DNA of 47,014 bases from Brevundimonas sp. UBA7506. GTDB taxonomy: Bacteria; Pseudomonadota; Alphaproteobacteria; Caulobacterales; Caulobacteraceae. Every line of letters begins with the position of its first letter. Position 1 is the stretch's first letter. The DNA lies in assembly GCF_002479495.1 (NCBI RefSeq), contig NZ_DLNQ01000005.1:1-47014 (forward strand), written 5' to 3'. The notes below the pieces were generated by a model. That model made no database searches. It was not told where the DNA came from and saw only the letters and a list, made by a program, of their open reading frames with translations. Below are positions 16,375 to 24,929 of the stretch, in pieces. Both the position numbers and the translations under genes were made by a program.

Positions 16375-17286
16375 ATGGGCAAGTGGCTGGATGCGCCGGA
16401 GACCCTGCTGTTCGAGGTGCGCGGCAAGGTGGCCTACATCACCTTCAATCGCCCCGAAAAGCGCAATGCTCAAAGCGCGCGTTGTTTGAGAGAACTCAAC
16501 GACGCGCTGCGGGAGGCGGATGATTTGCAGGCCGTTCATTGCGTGGTGCTTCAGGGGGCGGGCAAGGACTTCTGCTCGGGCGCTGACATCTCCGAGGGCA
16601 TTGAACCCGGCGCCGACGGTCGCCGTCCCTATGATCCTGCAGACTATCGCGGACGGACCGCCTTCGAGGATGATGTCTGGCACACCCGCTACGGGTCCAA
16701 CCTTCGCCTCGACATCTTCCGCATGCACAAGCCGGTGATCGCCAAGATCCAGGGCAATTGCCTGGCGGTCGGCACGGACATCGCGCTGAACTGCGACATG
16801 GTCGTCGCCGCCGACGACGCCCGCATCGGTTTTCCCGCGGCCCGATCCCTGGGGTCGCCCGCCAACCATATGTGGCTCTATCTGCTGGGACCCCAGTGGG
16901 CCAAGCGCATGCTGCTGACGGGCGACGTGCTGCGGGGACGGGACGCCGCGGTCCTGGGTCTGGTCATGGAGTCGCATCCGGCCGCTCACCTGGACGACGC
17001 CGTCGCCGCACTGGCGGACCGCATCGCCCTGGGCGATCCCGCCTTGCTGGCGGCCCACAAGCGCGTGGTCAACATGGGCCTGGAGTTGATGGGCTGGGAG
17101 ACGCTTCAGCGCTTCGCCGCCGAGAACGACGCCCGGGCCCATCTGGCGGAGGCTCCGCGGGCCTTCTTCGACCTCGTCAAGGCAGAGGGCGTCAAGACCG
17201 CGCTCCATCGCCGCGACGCGCCCTATGGCGACGACGAGATCCGCCTTCGCGCGGCGCGTGACAACCTGGAGATTTCCCATGACTGA
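16375..17286 (+). CDS. Enoyl-CoA hydratase/isomerase family, C-terminally extended
   Basis: A 303-residue crotonase-fold protein, longer than the usual 260. It has ITFNRPEKRNAQ (about 22-33), the oxyanion segment DFCSGADISEG (about 65-75) and GNCLAVGTDIALNCDMV. Where catalytic Glu residues sit in hydratases, this protein has Thr-Asp and Ala-Arg (PAARSLGSPANHMW), so it is not a standard enoyl-CoA hydratase. The extra C-terminal 40 residues (FFDLVKAEGVKTALHRRD) resemble an extension seen in some actinobacterial and proteobacterial paralogues of unknown reaction. ATG 16375 is seven bases behind AGGAG; an ATG three bases earlier is equally in frame. Its stop overlaps the next ECH by eight bases. 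Confidence 0.88.
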   Translation: MGKWLDAPETLLFEVRGKVAYITFNRPEKRNAQSARCLRELNDALREADDLQAVHCVVLQGAGKDFCSGADISEGIEPGADGRRPYDPADYRGRTAFEDDVWHTRYGSNLRLDIFRMHKPVIAKIQGNCLAVGTDIALNCDMVVAADDARIGFPAARSLGSPANHMWLYLLGPQWAKRMLLTGDVLRGRDAAVLGLVMESHPAAHLDDAVAALADRIALGDPALLAAHKRVVNMGLELMGWETLQRFAAENDARAHLAEAPRAFFDLVKAEGVKTALHRRDAPYGDDEIRLRAARDNLEISHD

Positions 17287-18067
17287 AGTCATCGACGGAC
17301 TGGTCGTGCAGCGCCGCGGATCGGCGCTAGTCCTGACCATGACCAACCCTGGACGGCGCAACGCCTTCTATCCCGAGATGCGCGGCCGGATCGCCGAAGC
17401 GATCGCGGCCGCGGCGAGCGACCCCGCCGTCCGGGCGATCATTCTCACCGGAGCTGAGGGTCATTTCTGCTCCGGCGCCGACCTGCGCCGCGTCAGCGAC
17501 GCTGACAACGGACCGCTCGCCGTGCGCGAACGCCTCAAGAGCGTCCATCGACTGCTCGAGCTGATTATCGGCGGCGCCAAGCCGACGATCGCGGCGGTGG
17601 AGGGGGACGCCTTCGGCGCTGGCATGTCTATGGCCGCCGCCGCTGACGTCGTCGTCGTCGCCCGCGGCGCGCGCTTCGGCGCCTCCTTCGCCAAGATCGG
17701 CCTGCTGCCTGACATGGGGCTCTTGTACACCCTTCCGCTCCGCGTCGGTCTGGCCAGGGCGCGGCGGTTGATGATGACGGCGCGGACGATTGACGCGGAA
17801 GAGGCCGTGGCCATAGGGCTGGGGGACGAGCTGACGGCCGAGGGCGCAGCCCTCGACCGGGCGTTGGAGGTTGCGGCCGAGTTTGAAGCCTCCGCGCCCC
17901 TGTCCCTGGCGGCGATCAAGGCCGCGATGGCCCAGGGGCTGACCGGTCTCGACGACGTGACCCGCTTCGAGCTCAACACCGTTCCAGGCCTGGCCAATAC
18001 CGAGGATCATCTGGCGGCGCGCAAGGCCTTCCTGGCGAAGGAACCGGTGGTTTTCGTGGGGAGATAG
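17279..18067 (+). CDS. Enoyl-CoA hydratase/isomerase (PaaG-like Asp)
   Basis: A 262-residue crotonase-fold protein. It shows LTMTNPGRRNAF (about 20-31), the oxyanion motif HFCSGADLRRV (about 62-72) and EGDAFGAGMSMAAAADV. The segment AKIGLLPDMGLLYTLP places an Asp where PaaG-type isomerases and dienoyl-CoA isomerases have their acidic residue, while the first hydratase Glu is absent (GMSMA). An isomerase that shifts a double bond is therefore more likely than a hydratase. Its ATG lies inside the end of the preceding ECH (ATGACTGA), with GGAG upstream, so the two are translationally coupled and may form a mixed complex or sequential steps. Confidence 0.88.
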   Translation: MTEVIDGLVVQRRGSALVLTMTNPGRRNAFYPEMRGRIAEAIAAAASDPAVRAIILTGAEGHFCSGADLRRVSDADNGPLAVRERLKSVHRLLELIIGGAKPTIAAVEGDAFGAGMSMAAAADVVVVARGARFGASFAKIGLLPDMGLLYTLPLRVGLARARRLMMTARTIDAEEAVAIGLGDELTAEGAALDRALEVAAEFEASAPLSLAAIKAAMAQGLTGLDDVTRFELNTVPGLANTEDHLAARKAFLAKEPVVFVGR

Positions 18068-18190
18068 GCTGGCTTGCTTCGGTCTTTCATCGCATCTGCG
18101 GTGTTGAGAGGCGTCGTATTGAGTTCGCATTAGATATGCCGAAGTCTAACCCCAATGCTCGTCAAACAAGAGCAATCAAGGGGAGAAGAC

Positions 18191-20350
18191 ATGAAGTATC
18201 TGCTACTTGGAGCTGTCAGTGGTGTTTGCGTTCTGTCTGCCGGAAACGTCCTGGCGCAGGATATTGTTTCGACGTCGCAACCGGCGCCGTCGGACGGGCC
18301 GTCCACCCTGGACGACATCGTCGTGACGGCGCAGCGCCGGTCGGAGCGCCTGCAGGACGTGCCTATTTCGGTGACGGCTCTCTCCAGCGAGCGCCTTGAA
18401 GACGCCGGGATCGTTTCGACAGAGGACCTGACGACGGTCACTCCGGGACTGGTCTTTGCGCGCTCCAACCAGTTCGCCCAGCCGACCATCCGCGGCGTCG
18501 GTTCGCGCAACGGCAGCCAGGGCGACGAATCCAGCGTCGCCATCTATATCGATGGCGTCTATCGGCCCGAGCAGTTCAGCAATCTGTTCGAACTGGAGGG
18601 GGTCGAGCAGATCGAGGTCCTGAAGGGACCGCAGGGCACCCTGTTCGGCCGCAATGCGGCGGGGGGCGCCATCAATATCACCACGCGGATGCCGGACGCG
18701 GATCCCGACCTGACCATCGCCCTGTCCGCCGGGGATTTCGGCTACTGGAAGGCCGCGGGCTATGTTTCCGGGCCGCTGACCGAGCGTCTGAGCGCCAATC
18801 TGGCGGTCACGGCGCTGCAGGACGACGGCTTCGTCCGCAACATCTTCCTGAACAAGGACAGCGGCAGCCGCGAGCTCCTCGCCGCCCGGACGAAGCTGGT
18901 GTTCGACATCGACGACGCCAGCCGCCTGTGGCTGGGGCTCAGCTATCAGGATGGACGCGACAACACCAACCAGTCCGGACAACCCCTGGCCGGGAACAGC
19001 CGGGGACGCCGGGTTCCCGGGTCGGTGACGCCGAGCGAGCCCTGGACGACGGCGACCCAGTTCATCCCGATCTCCAAGGGCGAATCCTTCGCCGCCGATC
19101 TCCACTACAGCCGGGAATTCGCGGGCTTCGACCTGCGCGCCGTCCTCGCCTACAGCGAGGCCAGCCAGTATAATCTCACGGATTCCGACAACACCTCCGC
19201 GGCCGTCTCCGGCAACGACACGACCTTCAAGGCGTCGACCTACAGCTTCGAGGCGGTGCTGGCCTCGAGCGGGGGAGGGCGCTGGAACTGGACGCTCGGC
19301 GGCAATCTCTTCTCGAACGAATCCGTGCTGGATCCCTTCATCTCGGGGGCGACCAATTTTGCGGGTCGGCAAAAGGCCCAGGCCGCTTCGGTCTTCGGCG
19401 AACTGGTCTTCGAACCGGTGACCGGCCTCTTCCTGACCGGGGGCCTGCGCGCCTCCTATGAGGAACGAAGCGCCCGCTTCAACCAGAGGACGCCGACGGT
19501 GGTCGCCGCGGAAGGCGAGGACCAGTGGTCGGATATCTCGCCCCGGCTGGTCGCGCGCTACCAGTTCGCCAGGAACGCTAACGTCTATGCCTCCTATACG
19601 CGGGGCTTCAAGAGCGGGACGTTCAACTCGACCTCGGCGGTCGGAGCGTCCGTGCCTGCGGATCCGGAATATGTCGACGCCTTTGAAATCGGGCTCAAGA
19701 CGGATCTGGCGCAGCGGACGCGGCTCAGCCTTGCGGCCTATCACTATGACTATCAGGACCTGCAGGTGACCGTCCCCCTGTTCATCAACGGCGCGACCAC
19801 CTTCGCCCTGTCCAATGCGGCCCAGTCGACCATTCAGGGACTGGAGGCCAATATCGAGGCGTCGCTGACGGATCGGTTGAATCTGAGGTTCGGCGGGTCC
19901 CTGCTTGACGCCCGGTATGACGAATTCCCCGATGCGGTGGTGCTCGAGCCGGATCCGGCCCTCTTCTTCAACGGCGCGCCGGCCGGCAACCGGCAGGTGG
20001 TGCGCGACGTGAGCGGCAATCGCCTCTCGCGGTCGCCGGAATGGACCTGGAGCCTGGGGCTTGACTACACCCTGCCGCTCTACGGCGGCGACCTGCGCCT
20101 TGGCGCCGACGCCTATGGCAGTGCCCGGTGGTACTCGGACCCGCTCAACCGTATCGTTCAGCCCGACTACGCCCTGGTCAACGCCTCGGCGCGCTGGACC
20201 TCGCCGAGCGGGCGGTGGTCTGCGCTGGTCTCCGCCGAAAACCTCACGGACGAGGCGGTCTATTCCAACATGTTCACGTCGGCCCTGGGTGATTTTGTCG
20301 CCTACCAGCGGCCGCGCTTCGTCTCCTTCACCCTCAAATTTGATCTCTAG
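18191..20350 (+). CDS. TonB-dependent outer-membrane receptor 2
   Basis: A 719-residue receptor. The signal peptide runs MKYLLLGAVSGVCVLSAGNVLA|QD. The plug begins at TLDDIVVTAQRRSERLQDV and carries KGPQGTLFGRNAAGG. A beta-barrel of usual size follows, with NLTDEAVYSNM near the end. It ends in FTLKFDL, so the final residue is Leu and not the usual Phe, though the penultimate pattern is kept. ATG 18191 follows a strong GGGGAGA ribosome site; an in-frame ATG 36 bases upstream would spoil the signal peptide. The 123-bp leader contains GCAT-N5-ATGC (within 18130-18142) but no clear promoter. Translation proceeds into an amidohydrolase gene after 14 bp, so the two are one unit. Confidence 0.93.
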   Translation: MKYLLLGAVSGVCVLSAGNVLAQDIVSTSQPAPSDGPSTLDDIVVTAQRRSERLQDVPISVTALSSERLEDAGIVSTEDLTTVTPGLVFARSNQFAQPTIRGVGSRNGSQGDESSVAIYIDGVYRPEQFSNLFELEGVEQIEVLKGPQGTLFGRNAAGGAINITTRMPDADPDLTIALSAGDFGYWKAAGYVSGPLTERLSANLAVTALQDDGFVRNIFLNKDSGSRELLAARTKLVFDIDDASRLWLGLSYQDGRDNTNQSGQPLAGNSRGRRVPGSVTPSEPWTTATQFIPISKGESFAADLHYSREFAGFDLRAVLAYSEASQYNLTDSDNTSAAVSGNDTTFKASTYSFEAVLASSGGGRWNWTLGGNLFSNESVLDPFISGATNFAGRQKAQAASVFGELVFEPVTGLFLTGGLRASYEERSARFNQRTPTVVAAEGEDQWSDISPRLVARYQFARNANVYASYTRGFKSGTFNSTSAVGASVPADPEYVDAFEIGLKTDLAQRTRLSLAAYHYDYQDLQVTVPLFINGATTFALSNAAQSTIQGLEANIEASLTDRLNLRFGGSLLDARYDEFPDAVVLEPDPALFFNGAPAGNRQVVRDVSGNRLSRSPEWTWSLGLDYTLPLYGGDLRLGADAYGSARWYSDPLNRIVQPDYALVNASARWTSPSGRWSALVSAENLTDEAVYSNMFTSALGDFVAYQRPRFVSFTLKFDL

Positions 20351-20364
20351 GAAGGACGTTCCGA

Positions 20365-21534
20365 ATGAGCGTTTCCGAAATTCTCACGCCGCCCAAGGAC
20401 CCTTTCTTCGGCGAGCGCCTGGACGCGGACGGCCACGTCTATCCTGAGCCCGACCTCATGCGCGAAATCCTTGGAGACCTGGGGCGCGATCCCATCTCCG
20501 ACTATATCGCCGCCTATTTCGGCTCGGAGGAAGACAGGGCCAGCCGGGCGCAGAATCGCGAGGATATCTGGTCGATCAAGGGCATCAGCGCCCTGGGCGC
20601 CTCCTTCTCACGCGCCGAAGAACGGGTGGAAGCGCTCGAGATGATGGGCCTGCGGTCGCAGCTGGTCTTCCAGAACACCTTCGGCAAGGAGCTTCGGGTG
20701 GATTCGCCCTCGGCCCGCGCGGCCTGTCGCCGCTACAACGACGTGGCCCTGGCCTGGGGCGCGCAGACCGGAGGTCGCGCCCGGGTCGCCTGCATGATCA
20801 ACATGGGCGACATCGCCTGGGCGCTCGAGGAGGTCGACCGCGTGATCCGCGGCGGAGCGAAACTCGTCACCTTGCCCTGCGCTGCGCCGCCCGCCGGCCT
20901 TTCCCCCGCCCATTCGGCCTGGGATCCCTTCTGGCGGCGCCTCGAGGAGGCCGATGTCGCGGTGACCCTGCATCTGGGCGGCGGCGGCATGCTGAGCGGC
21001 GAGGCGGCCGATCCGATCCTGCCGGGACGGGAATGGGGCCAGGCGGAGACTCTCAAGGGAACCCCGGCCTCGCGCCCTGGCGGCGAGGAGGCGATCAGCC
21101 CCTACTTCATGCTCGTGGCTCACATGCCCGCCGAGCTCTATTTGCAGATCCTCGTCATGGGGGGGGTCTTCGAGCGCTTCCCCCGCCTGCGTTTAGGCAT
21201 CATCGAATATGGTTCGGGGTGGGTGGGCCCGTGCGTGGAGCGCATGGACCTCTGGACGGGATTCCTGGCCAAGGTCGGCCGCTCCTATCCGATGAAGCCC
21301 AGCGAATACGTGCGCCGCAACGTGCGCGTGGCGCCCTTCTATCACGAGAACCTGCCCCTGATGATCGACCGCTACGGCATGGAGGAAATCTATGTCTTCA
21401 GCACCGACTATCCCCATCTCGAGGGAAGCCGGGATCCGGTCGGCAAGTTTCAGAAGTGGCTGGATCGCCTCGATCCAACCTACGCCAGGAAGTTCTTCGT
21501 CGAGAACGGCGCCCTTCTGTTCCCCGGCCTCTAG
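20365..21534 (+). CDS. Amidohydrolase-family (ACMSD-like) metal-dependent hydrolase or decarboxylase
   Basis: A 389-residue amidohydrolase 2 (PF04909-type) TIM barrel. Likely metal or active-site residues are His24 in LDADGHVYPE, the His of VTLHLGGGG (about 200), and the Asp of FSTDYPHLEGSRDP near the end; LGIIEYGSGWVGPCVERMD is the conserved strand-7/8 region. Family members hydrolyse C-N or C-C bonds or decarboxylate aromatic and unsaturated acids (ACMSD, gamma-resorcylate decarboxylase). Many uncharacterised relatives sit in hydrophobic-acid catabolic clusters. It begins 14 bp after TonB receptor 2, with AAGGA before the ATG. Predicted cytoplasmic, with no signal peptide. The exact reaction cannot be assigned. 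Confidence 0.85.
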   Translation: MSVSEILTPPKDPFFGERLDADGHVYPEPDLMREILGDLGRDPISDYIAAYFGSEEDRASRAQNREDIWSIKGISALGASFSRAEERVEALEMMGLRSQLVFQNTFGKELRVDSPSARAACRRYNDVALAWGAQTGGRARVACMINMGDIAWALEEVDRVIRGGAKLVTLPCAAPPAGLSPAHSAWDPFWRRLEEADVAVTLHLGGGGMLSGEAADPILPGREWGQAETLKGTPASRPGGEEAISPYFMLVAHMPAELYLQILVMGGVFERFPRLRLGIIEYGSGWVGPCVERMDLWTGFLAKVGRSYPMKPSEYVRRNVRVAPFYHENLPLMIDRYGMEEIYVFSTDYPHLEGSRDPVGKFQKWLDRLDPTYARKFFVENGALLFPGL

Positions 21535-21548
21535 CCGCCTCCCGACTG

Positions 21549-21580
21549 CCGGGTCGGGCCGCGCCCGACCCGGACATTTT
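21549..21580 (+). terminator. Strong hairpin between amidohydrolase and MFS transporter 2
   Basis: A perfect 11-bp stem CCGGGTCGGGC / GCCCGACCCGG (21549-21559 and 21563-21573) with a 3-nt loop is followed by ACATTTTC. The T-tract is short, so it may be a partial terminator or an RNA-stabilising structure that lowers expression of the transporter relative to the receptor. It lies entirely in the 66-bp intergenic gap. Confidence 0.65.
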
Positions 21581-21600
21581 CACGCCAACCGAGAGGTCCG

Positions 21601-22896
21601 ATGACTGCGAGCAATCCCGCCAGCGCCGTACTGACGCGGACGACGAGCGCCGCCTGGCTCGCCCTCCTGCTGTTGACCCTCGTCAACGCCTTCAGCCTGA
21701 TCGACCGCAAGCTGCCCTTCATCATGCTGGAGAGCATTCGTGCGGAGTTCGCTCTGTCCGACACCCAGGTGGGGCTCCTGGGCGGGGTGATGTTCACGGT
21801 CATCTATTCGCTGCTCGGCCTGCCGCTGGCGCGACTGGCGGATCGGACGTCGCGCAAGCTGGTCGTGTCGGGCGCCCTGGCCTTCTGGAGCCTGATGACC
21901 GCTGCCGGCGCTCTGGGCCAGAGCTTCGCCCATCTGGCCCTGGCCCGCATCGGCCTGGCCGTCGGCGAGGCGGGGGCGGTGCCTCCCAGCCAGGCGATCC
22001 TGGCGGATTATTTCCCGCTACGCCGCCGCGGCGTCGCCATGGCGGTCTTCCAGGCGGGCGGCGCGCTCGGCGTCATGGGCGGCCTCGCCCTTGGCGGGCG
22101 CCTGGTCGAAGCCATGGGGTGGCGCCAGACCCTGGTGCTCGCGGGGATGGCGGGCCTCGCCCTCACGGCGGCGATGCTGATCGGTCTTAAGGAACCGAGG
22201 CGCGGGCAAAGCGACGAAGTGCGCCGGGTCGAGGTCAAGGCCACGCTCGGCGAGGCCCTGGTCGCGCTCTGGCGTATGAGATCGTTCAAATGGCTGGCGC
22301 TGGGCGGCGCCCTGTTCACGCTCGGGACATCCGCGATCATCACCTTCGGCCCAAGCTACCTGGTCCGCGTTCGTGGCTTTTCCATCGCCGACGCCGGCGC
22401 CTATATCGGCGTCGTCACAGGCCTGGCCGCCGGCGCCGGCGTCCTCGTGGGCGGGTGGGTGTCGAGCTGGAACAGCCCGCGTCGCACCCTGATCCTGGCC
22501 GGGCTGGGCCTGGCGGTCAGCGCGCCCTGTCTCTACTTCGCCCTGAACACGGACAGCCGCCTGGGCCTGCTGGTCCTGCTGGCGGCGCCGCTCTTCCTGG
22601 GATCGCTCTACATGGGGCCGAGCTACGCCTTCGCCCAGACCATGGCGCCGGTGCAGATGCGCGCCCTGACCGCCTCGGTGATGGTCTTCATCATTCACGG
22701 CCTCGGCACCTCACTCGGCCCGCTGATCGTCGGCGCCGTCAGCGACGGCCTTGCGCCCAGCCGCGGCGTGGACGGTCTTCGACTGGCGTTGATGATTGCG
22801 CCGATCGCCTATGTCGCGGCCGCTGCGGCGATCGCCGCCGCAGCCAGCCGCATTGAAGGCGACCTTCCGGCAAGCCGTGTCAGAGCCGCTCGATGA
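21601..22896 (+). CDS. MFS transporter 2 (spinster-like)
   Basis: A 431-residue inner-membrane carrier with about 12 predicted helices. The first helix and loop are ALLLLTLVNAFSLIDRK and SIRAEFALSDTQVGLLGG, followed by RLADRTSRK (loop 2-3) and LALARIGLAVGEAG (helix 4). The last helix is Ala-rich (AYVAAAAAIAAAASR). The ATG follows a GAGAGG ribosome site. It is in the same direction as TonB receptor 2 and the amidohydrolase but behind a strong hairpin. Its SDTQ loop matches MFS 1 and MFS 3. Its 3' end overlaps the convergent thiolase gene by 17 bp. Likely carrier for an organic acid or an intermediate. Confidence 0.92.
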   Translation: MTASNPASAVLTRTTSAAWLALLLLTLVNAFSLIDRKLPFIMLESIRAEFALSDTQVGLLGGVMFTVIYSLLGLPLARLADRTSRKLVVSGALAFWSLMTAAGALGQSFAHLALARIGLAVGEAGAVPPSQAILADYFPLRRRGVAMAVFQAGGALGVMGGLALGGRLVEAMGWRQTLVLAGMAGLALTAAMLIGLKEPRRGQSDEVRRVEVKATLGEALVALWRMRSFKWLALGGALFTLGTSAIITFGPSYLVRVRGFSIADAGAYIGVVTGLAAGAGVLVGGWVSSWNSPRRTLILAGLGLAVSAPCLYFALNTDSRLGLLVLLAAPLFLGSLYMGPSYAFAQTMAPVQMRALTASVMVFIIHGLGTSLGPLIVGAVSDGLAPSRGVDGLRLALMIAPIAYVAAAAAIAAAASRIEGDLPASRVRAAR

Positions 22897-24049
22897 TCGT
22901 GACGTTCGCCATGCCGCCGCCCTCGCACATGGTCTGCAGGCCGTAGCGGCCGCCGCGTCGGCCGAGCTCATGGATCATCGTCGCCATGAGCTTGGCGCCA
23001 GACGCGCCCAGCGGATGACCCAGCGCGATGGCGCCGCCGTTGACGTTGAGCTTGTCGGGATCGGCGGCGAGGGCCTTGCGCCAGGCCAGAGGAATGGAGG
23101 CGAAGGCTTCGTTGACCTCGTAAAGGTCGATGTCGTCCAGACGCAGTCCCGCCCGTGAAAGGGCGCGTCGCGTGGCTTCGATCGGCGCCTCAAGCATGAT
23201 GACCGGATCGCCGCCGAAGGCCGACATGTGGTGGATACGGGCCAGGGGCGGGCGGCCCAGGGCCTTCAGGCCCGCCTCGCTGACGACGAGCAGGGCCGAG
23301 GCGCCGTCGCAGACCTGGCTCGACGTCGCGGCCGTGAGGCGCCCGCCGTCCTTGAGAAGCTTGACCTGGGCCATGGCCTCAAGGCTGGCGTCGTAACGGA
23401 TCCCTTCGTCCGTCTCATGGATCTCGAGGCCGTCGACGCCTTCGATGTCGAGCGGCAGGATTTCTTCGCGGAACCGGCCCGCCCCGGCGGCCGCGGCGGC
23501 GCGCCGGTGGCTCTCAAGGCCGAAGGCGTCGAGCGCCTCTCTGGTCAATCCGTGTTTGGCGGCGATCATTTCCGCGCCGTCGAACTGGCTGAACTTCACG
23601 CCGGGATAGCGGGCGGCCATGCGCATGCCGCGGGACACGCCGAACCCGTGTTCCGCCGGAAGGGCCGAAGGCAGGCCCATGGGCACCCGTGACATGCTCT
23701 CGACGCCGCCGGCGATGACGGCGTCGGCGTTGCCGGACAGGATGGCCTGGGCCGCGAAGTGCAGGGCCTGCTGGGACGAACCGCATTGACGGTCGACGGA
23801 GACGCCGGGAACCGTGTCCGGGAGATTCGACGAGAGCACCACATTGCGGGCGACGTTCTGGGACTGCTCGCCGACCTGTCCGACGCAGCCGAAGATCAGG
23901 TCATCGACAAGGGCCGGATCGGCGCCGACGCGGTCCAGGACGGCGTCGACGACAGCGCCGCCCAGGTCCGCCGGATGCCAGGCCTTCAGCCTTCCGTTGC
24001 GGCGGCCTCCGGCGGTGCGGACGGCGGATACGATATAGGCCTCGGCCAT
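22880..24049 (-). CDS. Thiolase (acetyl-CoA C-acyltransferase type)
   Basis: A 389-residue complete thiolase, expected to cleave a 3-ketoacyl-CoA with CoA in the last step of beta-oxidation. The nucleophile Cys89 lies in VSVDRQCGSSQQ, the NEAFAS motif is present, the catalytic His345 lies in ALGHPLGASG, and the second Cys375 in MCEGGGMAN. It ends an operon read from 26092 (ACAD, thioesterase, thiolase), 16 bp after the thioesterase gene. Its start carries a GGAG ribosome site. All catalytic residues are intact, in contrast with the thiolase-like protein at 27101, so this is probably the real cleaving thiolase of the island. Confidence 0.95.
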   Translation of the reverse strand: MAEAYIVSAVRTAGGRRNGRLKAWHPADLGGAVVDAVLDRVGADPALVDDLIFGCVGQVGEQSQNVARNVVLSSNLPDTVPGVSVDRQCGSSQQALHFAAQAILSGNADAVIAGGVESMSRVPMGLPSALPAEHGFGVSRGMRMAARYPGVKFSQFDGAEMIAAKHGLTREALDAFGLESHRRAAAAAGAGRFREEILPLDIEGVDGLEIHETDEGIRYDASLEAMAQVKLLKDGGRLTAATSSQVCDGASALLVVSEAGLKALGRPPLARIHHMSAFGGDPVIMLEAPIEATRRALSRAGLRLDDIDLYEVNEAFASIPLAWRKALAADPDKLNVNGGAIALGHPLGASGAKLMATMIHELGRRGGRYGLQTMCEGGGMANVTIIERL

Positions 24050-24065
24050 GGGGGCTCCTTTGGCG

Positions 24066-24929
24066 CTAGCGGCGCCGGATCAACAGTTCTTGGGAGGTGG
24101 AAGCGGCGAGGCCGCCGTCGCTGGCGTACAGGCGGCCGAAGCTCAATCCCCGGGCCTGACCCGCCCAGGGACTTTCGGATTCATGGAGAAACCAGTCGTC
24201 GGCCCGCACAGGGGCGTGGAACCAGATCGCGTGGTTCAGGCTCACGCTGGTGAAGCCGCCGTCGAAGGCCGAACGGGTATGAGGCAGCATCGCCGCTACA
24301 GGCAACATGAAGTCCGAGAGGAAGGCGACGGCGGCGTAGCCGCAGGTGTCGGGGGCGACGCCGACGCCGCGAAGCCAGAAACGTCCGTGCGGTTCCGCGG
24401 GGTGGGTGAAATAGTCATGCGGCTGCAACAGCCGCGCATCGATGGCCCTGAGGCCGCCGACCCCTTCGGCGTCCGCCGATGCGATCTCGTCCGGATAGAG
24501 GCGGCCGAGGTCTGCCAGACGGGGCAGGTCCTGGGGCGTGTCCGCGACCGACGATCGCGGGCGAGCGTGCGAGACGCCGTCCTCAGGCGCGTGAAAGCTG
24601 ATCATGGCCTCGAAGGCCAGGGGCCCGTCGCCCTGACGGGCGGTGACGCGTCGTTCCGAGAATGAGCGTCCGTCCCGAACGGTCTCGACCTCGTAGTCCA
24701 CGGGCTGGTCAGGGTCGCCGCCCGCCAGGAAGCGGGCGAACATCACGCTAGGCGGTCGATCCGGCGTCGTGGCCCGGGCGGCGATGATCGCCTGCCCGAG
24801 GAAACAGCCGCCGAATATGGCCTGGCTGTGATTGCGCTGGAAGTCAGACGCGCGGAACCGGGTCTCGTCGAGGCGGGACAGGCGCAATATGTCGCCTGCC
24901 GGGACGACCGGTCGATCGGCGGCCTTCAT
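24066..24929 (-). CDS. tesB: Acyl-CoA thioesterase II (TesB family)
   Basis: A 287-residue double-hotdog thioesterase that would hydrolyse acyl-CoA to free acid and CoA. The N-terminal half has HSQAIFGGCFLGQA and RSFSERRVTARQ. The catalytic Asp206 lies in AFLSDFML, followed by VSLNHAIWFHAP and a C-terminal LASTSQELLI-like end (AASTSQELLIRR). In E. coli TesB, an Asp with a Gln and a Thr/Ser form the active site; all seem present. It overlaps the upstream ACAD by ATGA (24926-24929). In a degradation operon it may release CoA from dead-end thioesters and so prevent CoA trapping. Confidence 0.93.
   Translation of the reverse strand: MKAADRPVVPAGDILRLSRLDETRFRASDFQRNHSQAIFGGCFLGQAIIAARATTPDRPPSVMFARFLAGGDPDQPVDYEVETVRDGRSFSERRVTARQGDGPLAFEAMISFHAPEDGVSHARPRSSVADTPQDLPRLADLGRLYPDEIASADAEGVGGLRAIDARLLQPHDYFTHPAEPHGRFWLRGVGVAPDTCGYAAVAFLSDFMLPVAAMLPHTRSAFDGGFTSVSLNHAIWFHAPVRADDWFLHESESPWAGQARGLSFGRLYASDGGLAASTSQELLIRRR

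Noticed and set aside
18146..18163. CTAACCCCAATGCTCGTC before TonB receptor 2 as an operator
   Set aside because: Only the left arm matches. The centre and right arm do not, and there is no dyad symmetry.
18203..19744. A 513-codon minus-strand frame inside TonB receptor 2
   Set aside because: Shadow of the receptor gene, with no recognisable domain. The same applies to 40962-42452 inside receptor 3.
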